Below, in pieces: positions 8,701 through 17,218 of a stretch of DNA of 64,000 bases. The position numbers were made by a program, and so were the translations under genes. Position 1 is the first letter of the stretch; every line of letters starts with the position of its first letter. Source of the DNA: Acaryochloris sp. IP29b_bin.176 (GTDB taxonomy: Bacteria; Cyanobacteriota; Cyanobacteriia; Thermosynechococcales; Thermosynechococcaceae); the NCBI GenBank assembly GCA_028285315.1, contig JANQPU010000041.1, positions 1-64,000 of the forward strand, given 5' to 3'. The notes below the pieces were generated by a model, which was not told the origin of the DNA, did not search any database, and worked only from the letters and a program-made list of their open reading frames with translations.

Positions 8701-9626
8701 AATCCCTAGCAATGTATCTAGGAGCTAGGGTAGCTCATCAGCCAGCAGTATTACGGGAGTTCCTATTAGAGTTGAATTTGACCTCATTGGCAGATTCACT
8801 CTTTGGTTCTGCTAGTCAGATTTTAGCTTACTATCTGAGTCCGCATTCACCGATCACGGATGAAATTGCTGCTCGGCAGCAGGCCCATTTTGTGATTGGA
8901 GAAACGGCTGCTTGGTCTTTAGCTATCGCATCTTTACATGCTACCTCAGCTAGACCCACAGAAATTGAGTGGGCACAGCATCACTTTGAAAAGGCAGTTG
9001 CTCAAATTCAGGAATCTCATCCCAATACAGGGATGATGGTAACAATGTTGGCTGAGCAGATTAGCAACTATCAAAACAGCATTGGAGAGATCGAGCAAAC
9101 CTTGGCAGGGGCTGACGTAACCTTAGATGAGGCGTTAAAACTAGTCCCTCAACCCCATACTTTTACCTGGGAGAAACAGACAGAGAACCTGCACTCTGAT
9201 ACAGAGAAAGCCAACTTACCTCTTTTACACCCATCTTCCTCAAAGCAGAAATTCAAGATTGAACAGTGGCTACAGCAATGGCTGAGTCAGCGATTGCGAT
9301 TAGAGCAAGGTCAAATTGAACTCAGTAAGGCGCTAGCCGATTATGGTGTTGATTCGGTAATGGCAGTTGAACTGGCCCAAGATCTGGAAGACTTTCTTGT
9401 CCTGTCAAGGCCGTTGGATGTCACTTTAGCCTGGAATTTCCCCACAATTGAAGCACTTTCTCAGCATCTTGCTGGTTTGACCAATGTTGCTCAACCCTCA
9501 ATGTCTGACCGAAAGATCTCAAATCGCCGTTCTGTCCACGATGGGACTGAGCTTGGTGACGACTTATCTGAGGCCCAGTTGGCAGAAATCCTAGCAACAG
9601 AATTGGCAATGGTGCAAGGGAGATAG
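5709..9626 (+). CDS. Starter-loading protein: fatty acyl-AMP ligase, acyl-CoA dehydrogenase and ACP (FAAL-ACAD-ACP)
   Basis: A 1305-residue loader. Residues ~20-590 are a fatty acyl-AMP ligase, which activates a free fatty acid as acyl-adenylate and passes it to an ACP without CoA. It shows the core YTSGSTSKPKG (near 200) and the FAAL-like block GGPNFAYDYC followed by a DLSSW-x-x-AFNGAEP segment. Residues ~640-1015 are an acyl-CoA-dehydrogenase fold with the flavin-side motif ALTEPAAGSNP and the segment RIFEGPTES, which carries the expected catalytic Glu. The ACP ends the protein, with GVDSVMAVEL and phosphopantetheine serine S1216. The inferred order is load, optionally make the alpha,beta double bond, then hand over to the first PKS. 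No strong ribosome site precedes the ATG at 5709 (TAGG about eight bases upstream). The next gene begins two bases after the stop. The fatty-acid chain length cannot be predicted. Confidence 0.9.
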   Translation: MAFKNIIQDKSDVADHSFALGSTLVDVLRHRVIAQPHKIACQFIPDDVTDITRIDWHKGNSWTYSDIDCRARAICKQLVIRLSECEKQNQPILLAYTPGLEFIAALFGCWYAGKIAVPVQPARRHQGGERWKHILEDAQVVGVLTCQHLLPEVEQLTAHRASDSLFCLATDQINDLEVNDSVPNELELCKAEKLALLQYTSGSTSKPKGVMVSHSNLMSNQAVIYHCFGHRPNSYCVIWLPPHHDMGLIGGILQPIYGGFPVTLMSPQSFLRRPIRWLEAISHFQATTSGGPNFAYDYCVQKTTPSQREGLDLSSWQLAFNGAEPIQAMTLENFSSSFASCGFKSQAFFPCYGLAEATLFVSGSHWDTQENKIRSLKRSALELGNVIETTPNSDDAALVISCGELGLGSSVAIVDLENGHTCTSDKIGEIWVAGDSIAQGYWQNSQATQDSFNSYLSDGSGPYLRTGDLGFYDGQSLYITGRLKDLIVIRGRNHLPHDIEQTVAQCHEDLRSQGGAFSVDLDGSESLVIFQEVKRAALHHLNSEAIFNVIRAAISQHHGLQVAAIWLLKPGHLPQTTSGKVQRHLCKSAFIDTKLVPVAHWSINHGQRIKQYKGKAPTHFASSKNNLSPSPSASDRHSKLVDRINWLRQYANESINSRLMDERRCISPSVVLDFGNQGLLGMQVPEKYGGLEFGHDDLLQVLEQLGAIDPTLALFVGLNNVLGIRPILDHAHPEIREQLLPRLATGRELAAFALTEPAAGSNPFGITSKAIPMSQGWTLQGEKIWSGSAAWASITNVFVKQCDETGKPIGVSGFIVRKGSPGLRQGPEALTMGMRAMVQNTVFLDQVHVRTSQLLSEPGAGMIVAQEAMMYGRLAIAAASVGGMKRCAQMMLRYSSRRSISTGKLLDNPITLTRLNWLTHAITTLNSLVTFVGQRLDQALFIPEEFYAACKILGPEFYWQAADNLVQCLGGRGYIETNVAPQILRDARVLRIFEGPTESLAMYLGARVAHQPAVLREFLLELNLTSLADSLFGSASQILAYYLSPHSPITDEIAARQQAHFVIGETAAWSLAIASLHATSARPTEIEWAQHHFEKAVAQIQESHPNTGMMVTMLAEQISNYQNSIGEIEQTLAGADVTLDEALKLVPQPHTFTWEKQTENLHSDTEKANLPLLHPSSSKQKFKIEQWLQQWLSQRLRLEQGQIELSKALADYGVDSVMAVELAQDLEDFLVLSRPLDVTLAWNFPTIEALSQHLAGLTNVAQPSMSDRKISNRRSVHDGTELGDDLSEAQLAEILATELAMVQGR

Positions 9627-9628
9627 CC

Positions 9629-12600
9629 ATGATCCAATCAAGTCAGTTTAATTCGACGGATTCGCCTGGGGATAAATCTAAGAACTACCGTTACTTATTA
9701 AGAGAAGCAACGATTCAAATTCGCAAGTTGCGTAAACATCTGGACGATATTGAGAAGCGCCAAGCAGAACCCATCGCCATTGTTGGTATGGCTTGTCGCT
9801 TTCCTGGTGAGGTGAATACTCCTGAAGCATACTGGGAATTACTTAGAAATGGAGTAGACACCGTTGGTGAGGTGCCGAATCAACGTTGGGACATCGACAC
9901 CTATTATGACCCTAATCCTGCTGCACCTGGGAAAATGTACACTCGTGCAGGTAGCTTTATTAACCATGTGGACCAGTTTGATCCACAATTCTTTGGGATT
10001 TTACCTCGAGAAGCACACAGTTTAGATCCGCAACAGCGGTTATTACTGGAAGTTAGTCACAACGCTTTAGAGAATGCTGGCATTCCCGCTTTTGACCAGA
10101 AAGGAAGCGCTACAGGGGTGTTTGTTGGCCTCTGCTTTGATGATTATGCTCAGCGCAGCGTGCGCTCTAATGATCCAGCCCTGATCGATGCATTTAGTAG
10201 TCTGGGTAATACCCGAAGTGTCGCTGCTGGACGTATTGCCTATGTATTTGGATTTCAGGGGCCAACGATGCAGATGGACACCACCTGCTCATCATCATTA
10301 TTGGCGATTCATTTAGCCTGTCAGAGTTTACGTAGTGGGGAATGTAATCTCGCTCTGGCGGGTGGGGTCAATCTAATGCTTTCACCGGAAGCCGCTATTG
10401 GTTTTTGTAAGCTTCAGGCATTGGCACTGGATGGACGATGTAAAACCTTTGATGCGGCGGCTGATGGCTATGGTCGTGGTGAAGGGTGTGGTGTAGTTGT
10501 GCTGAAACGGTTAGCGGATGCCGTTAATGACCGAGACAACATCCTGGCCCTAATCAAGGGTTCAGCTGTGAATCATGATGGTTCTAGCAATGGCTTAACG
10601 GCCCCAAATGGTGCTGCTCAGACGGCAGTCATCCGCCAAGCATTATCCAATGCCCAACTGAATCCAGAACAAATTCAATATGTTGAAGCTCACGGCACCG
10701 GAACTTCCTTAGGTGATCCTATTGAGCTAATTGCTTTAGATCACGCTATGGATGGACGCTCTAATCCACTTTTGGTGGGTTCAGTTAAAACTAACTTTGG
10801 TCATCTGGAAGCGGCTGCAGGTGTAGCAGGGTTGATGAAAGTGATTCTTTCATTGCAGCATCAACAAATTCCTCCCCATTTGCACTTAAATACTCCCAAT
10901 TCCTTTATTCCCTGGGAACGGTTAGCCATTCAAGTGCCGACACAACTGACTCCTTGGCCGCAGACGACAGAGCCAAAGCGGGCAGGTCTCAGCAGTTTTG
11001 GGATGAGTGGTACTAATGTGCATCTTATTCTTGAAGAGGCAATAACTGTTGAAGATGTGCCCATTGAAAGCCACTTCTCTACAGATTCTGAACGCTCCAT
11101 TCATGTATTGACGTTATCTACTCGAAGTGAATCAGCCCTGAAATCGTTGGCTCTTCATTACAAGGCCTGGCTGATGGGGACTAAGAATGATTTAATTGAC
11201 ATCTGCGTGACGTCTAATACTGGTCGCTCTCACTTTGCCCACCGATTGGCTGTGAGTGCAGCTAGCATCCCTCAACTGGGTCAACGATTAAATCATGCGG
11301 TTGAAAAGCGATTCTCTCAAAATCGTCTGCAACCGTTCTCATCCCGCCATCAAAAGATTGGTTTTCTCTTTACTGGACAAGGCTCCCAATATGTGGGTAT
11401 GGGGCAAGAACTCTATGAGACTGAGCCTGTTTTCCGAGATGCCATTCATCAGTGTGCTGAGATTCTGGAGAAAGACAACATCCCGTTGTTGAAGCTTCTT
11501 TACCCAGCTTTAGAATCATCGACACTTCACTCGGAGTACTCAATTCATGACACCGCCATTACCCAACCAGCTCTTTTTGCCCTTGAATATGCCCTCGCTA
11601 AACTTTGGCAGTTCTGGGGCATTGAACCTGACTATGTTTTAGGTCATAGCATTGGTGAATATGCGGCGGCCTGCATTGCTGGCGTATTTAGCCTTGAAGA
11701 TGGCCTCAGACTGATTGCTGCGCGCGGGCGGTTGATGCAGTCTTTACCAGAAGGAGGGGGAATGGTGGCGGTGATGGCTGCCTCAGCCCCGGTGTCTGAA
11801 GTGTTATTGGATGGGGTTGCGATCGCCGCAGTGAATGGCCCACAGAATACGGTCATTTCGGGTAAACTATCGGCTTTAAAGCGTGTGGTTACGCAGCTTG
11901 AGTCTCGGGACTACAAGATTAAATGGCTTAAGGTCTCCCATGGGTTTCACTCTGTGCTCATGGAGCCAATCCTGTCAGCGTTTCAACAGGTTGCCCAATC
12001 TGTAAAGTATCGTCAGCCCAATATTGACTTTGTCTCTAGTGTTACTGGGCAGGCTATGACGACTGAGATAGGTGAACCCGACTATTGGGTTAATCAAATT
12101 CGCCAACCTGTGCAGTTTTCTTTAGCCATGGATACCCTTGCGAATGAAAACTGCAAAATATTTATTGAGATTGGCCCACGCCCCACCTTAGTTTCCATGG
12201 GACAGCTGTGCATACCTACAGAGGATAGTCAATGGTTACCCAGTCTATCACCCGCAAAAGAGCAAAACGGTATCCGTCCTGAAAAAACAGATTGGCAAAC
12301 GCTGACATTGGCGTTGAGCCTACTGTACGAGGCAGGCTGTTCAATCAATTGGGCTAACTTCAATAAAAACTTTCCCCGAAAAACCATACTCTTGCCCAGT
12401 TACCCCTTTCAGCGGAAATGCTATTGGTTGGAGACAGCAAGGGAGTCCTCTCCTATTCCTAACCTGACATCAACTATTCAGTATCCTCTATTAGGGCAAC
12501 AACTCTCCCTCGCAGGAGATACGGTGCGGTGTTATGCCTCCTATTTGCAATGGGATAACCCGTTAATTTGGCAGGATCACCGAGTCTTTCAGGCTGTATT

Positions 12601-15600
12601 AATGCCTGCTGCAGCTTATCTAGAAATGGTTTTAGCTGCAGGCCAAGAAATATACCAAGACTCCAGTTATGAGGTGACCAACGTATCCTTGCTAAAGGGG
12701 CTATGGCTCAATGAAAGCAACTCCATTCACCTACAGACATTAGTAACCCGTCAGGACCCCGATCAGTACTCCTTTGAGATTCACAGCCGCCGTGAAAATG
12801 ATTGGGTTCAACATAGTACAGGCAATATACAGTCGTCTTCTACTCGGACAAATCTGGCTGACCTTAACTTTAAAGCTATTCAACATAGACTGACGAATAC
12901 CCTCTCAAGTGAGCAATTCTACGAAGGATGTGCGGCTCGTGGGATTGAGTATGGCCCATCGTTTCGGGCTGTTCAACAGGTTTGGCTGGGAGATGGAGAG
13001 GCGTTAGCTCAGGTCGCCCTCACTCCATCCTCGACTGACCTTCAATTCCAAATGCATCCGGTGCTATTGGATGCTGGCCTGCAGTTGGCAGGAGCCACGT
13101 TAGAAGGAAGTTTAACCCCCTATTTACCGGTAGCTGTTGAGCGGTTTTATTGTTGTCAAGCAACGGTAGCGGTCTGGACGTATGCTCACAAACGTCACCA
13201 AAAGGTCGCCCAGCCGGTTATTGATGTGACTTGGGTGGACGCTCAGCATCAGACTGTAGCCGTTCTCCAGGGACTAACTTTGCAGGCGGTAGAATCCCCC
13301 CATCATCCGACTCAATGGTTACATCAATTAGTCTGGAAAAATCAGCCTTTACCCCTAACACCTGGAGAATTCTTAGTTTCACCCCAAGCGGTGAGCGATG
13401 CGATCACATCCCAATTCACCCAACGGGTTCAACAATCTGATTTTCTTGCCTACCAAGACTCACAGACTGAACTCAACACCTTAACATTGGCCTATATTCT
13501 CCAGGCCTACTCTCAGTTAGGTTGGACTCCTCAGTCGAATAGACGCTATACCAACAAGGAATTAGCCCAAATCCTTGGCATCGTCCCTCAACATCAACAT
13601 CTCTTCGAGCAATGTCTAGTTTTGCTGCAAAAAGCCAATCTTTTAACCAAGGATAATGGACAGTGGCAAGCCCCCAGTCAATTACCTCACCTAAATTTAG
13701 AAGATTTAGAAACACAGCTGCAGCAACGACAAATTATCAATACAGAACTATCTCTCTTGCAACGGTGTGGAAGAAATCTAGCGTCCGTTTTTCAGGGCCA
13801 AACGGATCCTTTGGCTTTACTATTTCCTCAAGGGGATCTCACTGATCTGACGCACCTCTACCAAACCTCTGTGGGTGCAAAAGTCATCAATCAACTGGTA
13901 CAAAGCGCTATGGGTTCAACTCTCGCTGATGTACCTCAAGAACGTCCGCTTCGCATTTTAGAGATCGGTGCAGGGACAGGGGGAACAAGTGCCAATCTGT
14001 TACCGATGCTGGCAGATTTAAATCTAGCCGTTACGTACGTTTTTACCGATATTTCTCCTCGATTTACCACCGCTGCCCAAGAAAGATTCCGGGAGTTCCC
14101 ATTTGTTCGCTATTCGCTCTTGGATATTGAGCAGTCCCCTAGCCATCAAGGCTTCGATACTGAGTACGATCTAGTCCTCGCTGCCAACGTCCTTCACGCG
14201 ACAACTGATATCCAGCAGTCTCTTCGCCATGTCCAGGAATTGTTAGCACCGGGTGGTCAGCTCATCCTGGTAGAAGGGAATGGCTCAGTCGGCTGGATTG
14301 ACCTAATCTTTGGCTTAACCCCAGGATGGTGGAAATTTATGGATCGAGACTTGCGATCCAATCATCCACTACTGGCTGTTGAACAATGGGAAACAGTGCT
14401 TAAAACGAATGGATTTAGCTCTATAGCCAGCCTGAAGCCAGAAAATGGAGAGGGGGAATTGACCCAATCAGTGATTCTCGCTCAGGCTGCTGCAGTGACT
14501 GATCAGAGCTGGTTAGTTACAGGCAGTTCCTTCATCACCCAGGCCCTGAGCACTCTCCTGGACAGCAAAGGGCATACAGCAGAAGCTGTTGAGCAGTCTG
14601 CGCTGTGCAAGGCCCTCGAACAACCTTCGGCCTATCGAGGCATCCTCTTTGGTTTACCAGAAGCGAAGAAAAAAACGGTCGTTTCAACAGCCGAAAGCAT
14701 TTGTCGACAACTGTTGGGTCTAGTGCAGACCTTGAGCCAAGCCCCCCATTCACCACGGCTTTATATTGTCACTACCGACTGTTCTCCCGAGTCGCAACTG
14801 GCACAGTCTCCCCTTTGGGGATTGATACAAACCTTACAGTTAGAGCATCCTGAGTTACGCTGCACCTTTATTCAAGCAGATACCCCTGATATCCTCGTAG
14901 ATGAAATTCTCTCTAACTCTTCTGAGACCCAAGTCATTCATACCGTCCAATCTCGCCAAGTCGCTCGCTTAGACCGATATGGGGAAGGGGACTTACCCAC
15001 TAAACTCGTCACCACCCAACCCGGCACCCTAACTGGACTAGAATGGCAGCCAACAACAAACCTTGTACCTGATGCCCATGAAGTTGTTATCCGGGTACAG
15101 GCAACAGGTCTTAATTTTCGTGATGTGCTGATTGCGATGGATCAGTACCCGGAAAACGCGCCGTTGGGCTGCGAGTGCGTCGGGATAGTGACCAACATGG
15201 GAACTCATGTCAGGAATCTGAGGCAAGGTCAAACCGTTATTGCAATTGCAGATGATAGTTTTGCCCAGTCTGTGGTAGTGCACCAAGATTTAGTCACTCC
15301 AGCCCCCAAGCACATTACCATTACGGAGGCTGCAACCCTGCCTGTTGCCTTCACAACGGCTAATTACAGTCTGTGTCACTTGGCCAACCTCCAACCGGGT
15401 GAACGGGTATTAATCCATGCAGCTACGGGTGGAGTCGGACAGGCTGCCATTCAAATAGCTCAACAGATCGGTGCTGAAGTTTTTGCCACGGCCAGTCCTA
15501 GTAAGTGGGACGAACTCAGGAAATTGGGCGTAACCCATATTATGAATTCTCGCACCCTCGACTTCGCAGATGAGGTCTTGAGTGTTACCGACGGACAGGG

Positions 15601-17218
15601 CGTGCAGGTGGTACTGAACTCTTTACCTGGAGAATTTAGAACCAAAAGTCTTGAGATACTAGCACATAAGGGGCGGTTTGTTGAAATAGGAAAGGGAAAG
15701 GGGATAACACCTGCACACATCTCCCAGATTCGACCCGATATTCAGCAATTCACCGTTGACTTGGCAGCCCTATGTCCTCAGAACCCTAAACTCGTGCAAT
15801 CAATGTTGCGATACCTAGTTGAACAGGTTAATCAAGGGATCTGGTCTCCTATACCAGTAACAGAATTTACCCGAGAAGAAGTCTCGCAAGCGTTTCGTAC
15901 CGTACAGCAAGCCAAGCATATCGGTAAGGTTATTGTTACCCAACCTCATTCCTTCTTAGAAAGTTCTCAGGATATAACGTTTCAGCCCGATGCCTCTTAC
16001 CTAGTAACTGGCGGTCTGGGGGGTCTAGGACTAACGATGGCTCAATGGATGGCAAACCAGGGGGCAAAACACCTTGTTTTACTGAGTCGTCGAAGCCCTG
16101 CCGAAGACTCGAACAAAATATTCAGAACACTGGAGCAGCAGGGCGTTAACGTTACTGTACTTGCCGTCGATGTCACGGACTGTAAGGCTCTAGACGCTGC
16201 TTTAACTGAGATTGAAGGAAGTGCCGAATTCCCAGGAGGTGTAAAGGGAATCATCCACGCCGCTGGTGTGCTCAATGATGGCCTGATGCAGCAGATGGAT
16301 TGGTTTCAGTTCCAACAAGTGCTTGCCCCCAAGGTCCAGGGCGGATGGAATCTGCATACCCTCACCCAAAAGAAAGACTTGGACTTTTTCCTCCTTTTTT
16401 CTTCAGCGGCAGCGCTGTTAGGGTCTCCAGGCCAAGCGAACCATGCGGCGGCCAATAGCTTTTTAGATGGCCTCGCGCACTATCGTCAGCTGCTGGGTCT
16501 ACCCGGCTTAAGCATCAATTGGGGGGCCTGGTCCTCCGTTGGTTCTGCCCTCAAGTATCAGCAAAAAGGTAATCTTAAAAGCCTATCTGGAGTGGATGTG
16601 ATTTCGCCTGATCAGGGACTGACAAAATTGAAACAGATCTGGAATACCCCTCAGTCTCAGGTGGGTATTGTTCCCATCCAATGGTCGGTGTTTTTAGAAC
16701 AACCCTTGGTCAAAGACCTTCCTCTGTTTGCAGACCTACACAACTATCTTCATCTGAACGCATCTCAAAATTTGGCAGAAGCCACATCCCCATCCTTCCA
16801 AGAAGAATTAAAGAATATTCCCCCTGAACAACAGCGTGCGTATTTAGACAATTATGTCTACGAGCAGATTCGTCAAACTTTGGGCTTTCATGGGGAAGAC
16901 CTCGATCTGCAAACAGGCTTCTTCGATTTGGGGATGGATTCCCTAACGGCGCTGGAATTAAGAAACAAACTTCAGGGCCATTTGGGCCTCACGTTGCCAA
17001 GCACACTGATCTTTGACTATCCGAATATTGCTGCCCTCATTGATTACCTGGCAGATCAACTTTTAGAGAAAGATACACCTGATATTAGGGCTGAGCTAGG
17101 CCAGGTTAACGCAGATCATCAGGAATCAGATTCTCTGGTAGGAGACGACCTGGCAGACCAGATGGATAAAAAACTGGCTGATTTAGAACAGTTGCTTGGG
17201 GAAGGCAGTTTATCATGA
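9629..17218 (+). CDS. Type I PKS, fully reducing and C-methylating (KS-AT-DH-cMT-ER-KR-ACP)
   Basis: A 2529-residue synthase that should add one malonyl unit to the loader-bound acyl chain, methylate the alpha carbon and reduce fully. An N-terminal coiled-coil docking helix (~12-45) precedes the KS (~47-470; Cys220 in DTTCSSSL, then EAHGTGT and KTNFGHLEAAAG). The AT (~575-890) has GHSIGE with S674 and HGFH, pointing to malonyl-CoA, so the branch methyl should come from SAM. The DH (~950-1230) has His984 but Q where HxxxGxxxxP has G. The cMT has ILEIGAGTGGTS near 1445. The ER (~1795-2110) has HAATGGVGQ near 1931. The KR (~2115-2310) has TGGLGGLG, but its usual Tyr is His (QANHAAAN). The ACP has GMDSLTAL with S2438. 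A ribosome site, AAGGGAG (9617-9623), precedes the ATG. The stop overlaps the next start as ATGA. Confidence 0.93.
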   Translation: MIQSSQFNSTDSPGDKSKNYRYLLREATIQIRKLRKHLDDIEKRQAEPIAIVGMACRFPGEVNTPEAYWELLRNGVDTVGEVPNQRWDIDTYYDPNPAAPGKMYTRAGSFINHVDQFDPQFFGILPREAHSLDPQQRLLLEVSHNALENAGIPAFDQKGSATGVFVGLCFDDYAQRSVRSNDPALIDAFSSLGNTRSVAAGRIAYVFGFQGPTMQMDTTCSSSLLAIHLACQSLRSGECNLALAGGVNLMLSPEAAIGFCKLQALALDGRCKTFDAAADGYGRGEGCGVVVLKRLADAVNDRDNILALIKGSAVNHDGSSNGLTAPNGAAQTAVIRQALSNAQLNPEQIQYVEAHGTGTSLGDPIELIALDHAMDGRSNPLLVGSVKTNFGHLEAAAGVAGLMKVILSLQHQQIPPHLHLNTPNSFIPWERLAIQVPTQLTPWPQTTEPKRAGLSSFGMSGTNVHLILEEAITVEDVPIESHFSTDSERSIHVLTLSTRSESALKSLALHYKAWLMGTKNDLIDICVTSNTGRSHFAHRLAVSAASIPQLGQRLNHAVEKRFSQNRLQPFSSRHQKIGFLFTGQGSQYVGMGQELYETEPVFRDAIHQCAEILEKDNIPLLKLLYPALESSTLHSEYSIHDTAITQPALFALEYALAKLWQFWGIEPDYVLGHSIGEYAAACIAGVFSLEDGLRLIAARGRLMQSLPEGGGMVAVMAASAPVSEVLLDGVAIAAVNGPQNTVISGKLSALKRVVTQLESRDYKIKWLKVSHGFHSVLMEPILSAFQQVAQSVKYRQPNIDFVSSVTGQAMTTEIGEPDYWVNQIRQPVQFSLAMDTLANENCKIFIEIGPRPTLVSMGQLCIPTEDSQWLPSLSPAKEQNGIRPEKTDWQTLTLALSLLYEAGCSINWANFNKNFPRKTILLPSYPFQRKCYWLETARESSPIPNLTSTIQYPLLGQQLSLAGDTVRCYASYLQWDNPLIWQDHRVFQAVLMPAAAYLEMVLAAGQEIYQDSSYEVTNVSLLKGLWLNESNSIHLQTLVTRQDPDQYSFEIHSRRENDWVQHSTGNIQSSSTRTNLADLNFKAIQHRLTNTLSSEQFYEGCAARGIEYGPSFRAVQQVWLGDGEALAQVALTPSSTDLQFQMHPVLLDAGLQLAGATLEGSLTPYLPVAVERFYCCQATVAVWTYAHKRHQKVAQPVIDVTWVDAQHQTVAVLQGLTLQAVESPHHPTQWLHQLVWKNQPLPLTPGEFLVSPQAVSDAITSQFTQRVQQSDFLAYQDSQTELNTLTLAYILQAYSQLGWTPQSNRRYTNKELAQILGIVPQHQHLFEQCLVLLQKANLLTKDNGQWQAPSQLPHLNLEDLETQLQQRQIINTELSLLQRCGRNLASVFQGQTDPLALLFPQGDLTDLTHLYQTSVGAKVINQLVQSAMGSTLADVPQERPLRILEIGAGTGGTSANLLPMLADLNLAVTYVFTDISPRFTTAAQERFREFPFVRYSLLDIEQSPSHQGFDTEYDLVLAANVLHATTDIQQSLRHVQELLAPGGQLILVEGNGSVGWIDLIFGLTPGWWKFMDRDLRSNHPLLAVEQWETVLKTNGFSSIASLKPENGEGELTQSVILAQAAAVTDQSWLVTGSSFITQALSTLLDSKGHTAEAVEQSALCKALEQPSAYRGILFGLPEAKKKTVVSTAESICRQLLGLVQTLSQAPHSPRLYIVTTDCSPESQLAQSPLWGLIQTLQLEHPELRCTFIQADTPDILVDEILSNSSETQVIHTVQSRQVARLDRYGEGDLPTKLVTTQPGTLTGLEWQPTTNLVPDAHEVVIRVQATGLNFRDVLIAMDQYPENAPLGCECVGIVTNMGTHVRNLRQGQTVIAIADDSFAQSVVVHQDLVTPAPKHITITEAATLPVAFTTANYSLCHLANLQPGERVLIHAATGGVGQAAIQIAQQIGAEVFATASPSKWDELRKLGVTHIMNSRTLDFADEVLSVTDGQGVQVVLNSLPGEFRTKSLEILAHKGRFVEIGKGKGITPAHISQIRPDIQQFTVDLAALCPQNPKLVQSMLRYLVEQVNQGIWSPIPVTEFTREEVSQAFRTVQQAKHIGKVIVTQPHSFLESSQDITFQPDASYLVTGGLGGLGLTMAQWMANQGAKHLVLLSRRSPAEDSNKIFRTLEQQGVNVTVLAVDVTDCKALDAALTEIEGSAEFPGGVKGIIHAAGVLNDGLMQQMDWFQFQQVLAPKVQGGWNLHTLTQKKDLDFFLLFSSAAALLGSPGQANHAAANSFLDGLAHYRQLLGLPGLSINWGAWSSVGSALKYQQKGNLKSLSGVDVISPDQGLTKLKQIWNTPQSQVGIVPIQWSVFLEQPLVKDLPLFADLHNYLHLNASQNLAEATSPSFQEELKNIPPEQQRAYLDNYVYEQIRQTLGFHGEDLDLQTGFFDLGMDSLTALELRNKLQGHLGLTLPSTLIFDYPNIAALIDYLADQLLEKDTPDIRAELGQVNADHQESDSLVGDDLADQMDKKLADLEQLLGEGSLS

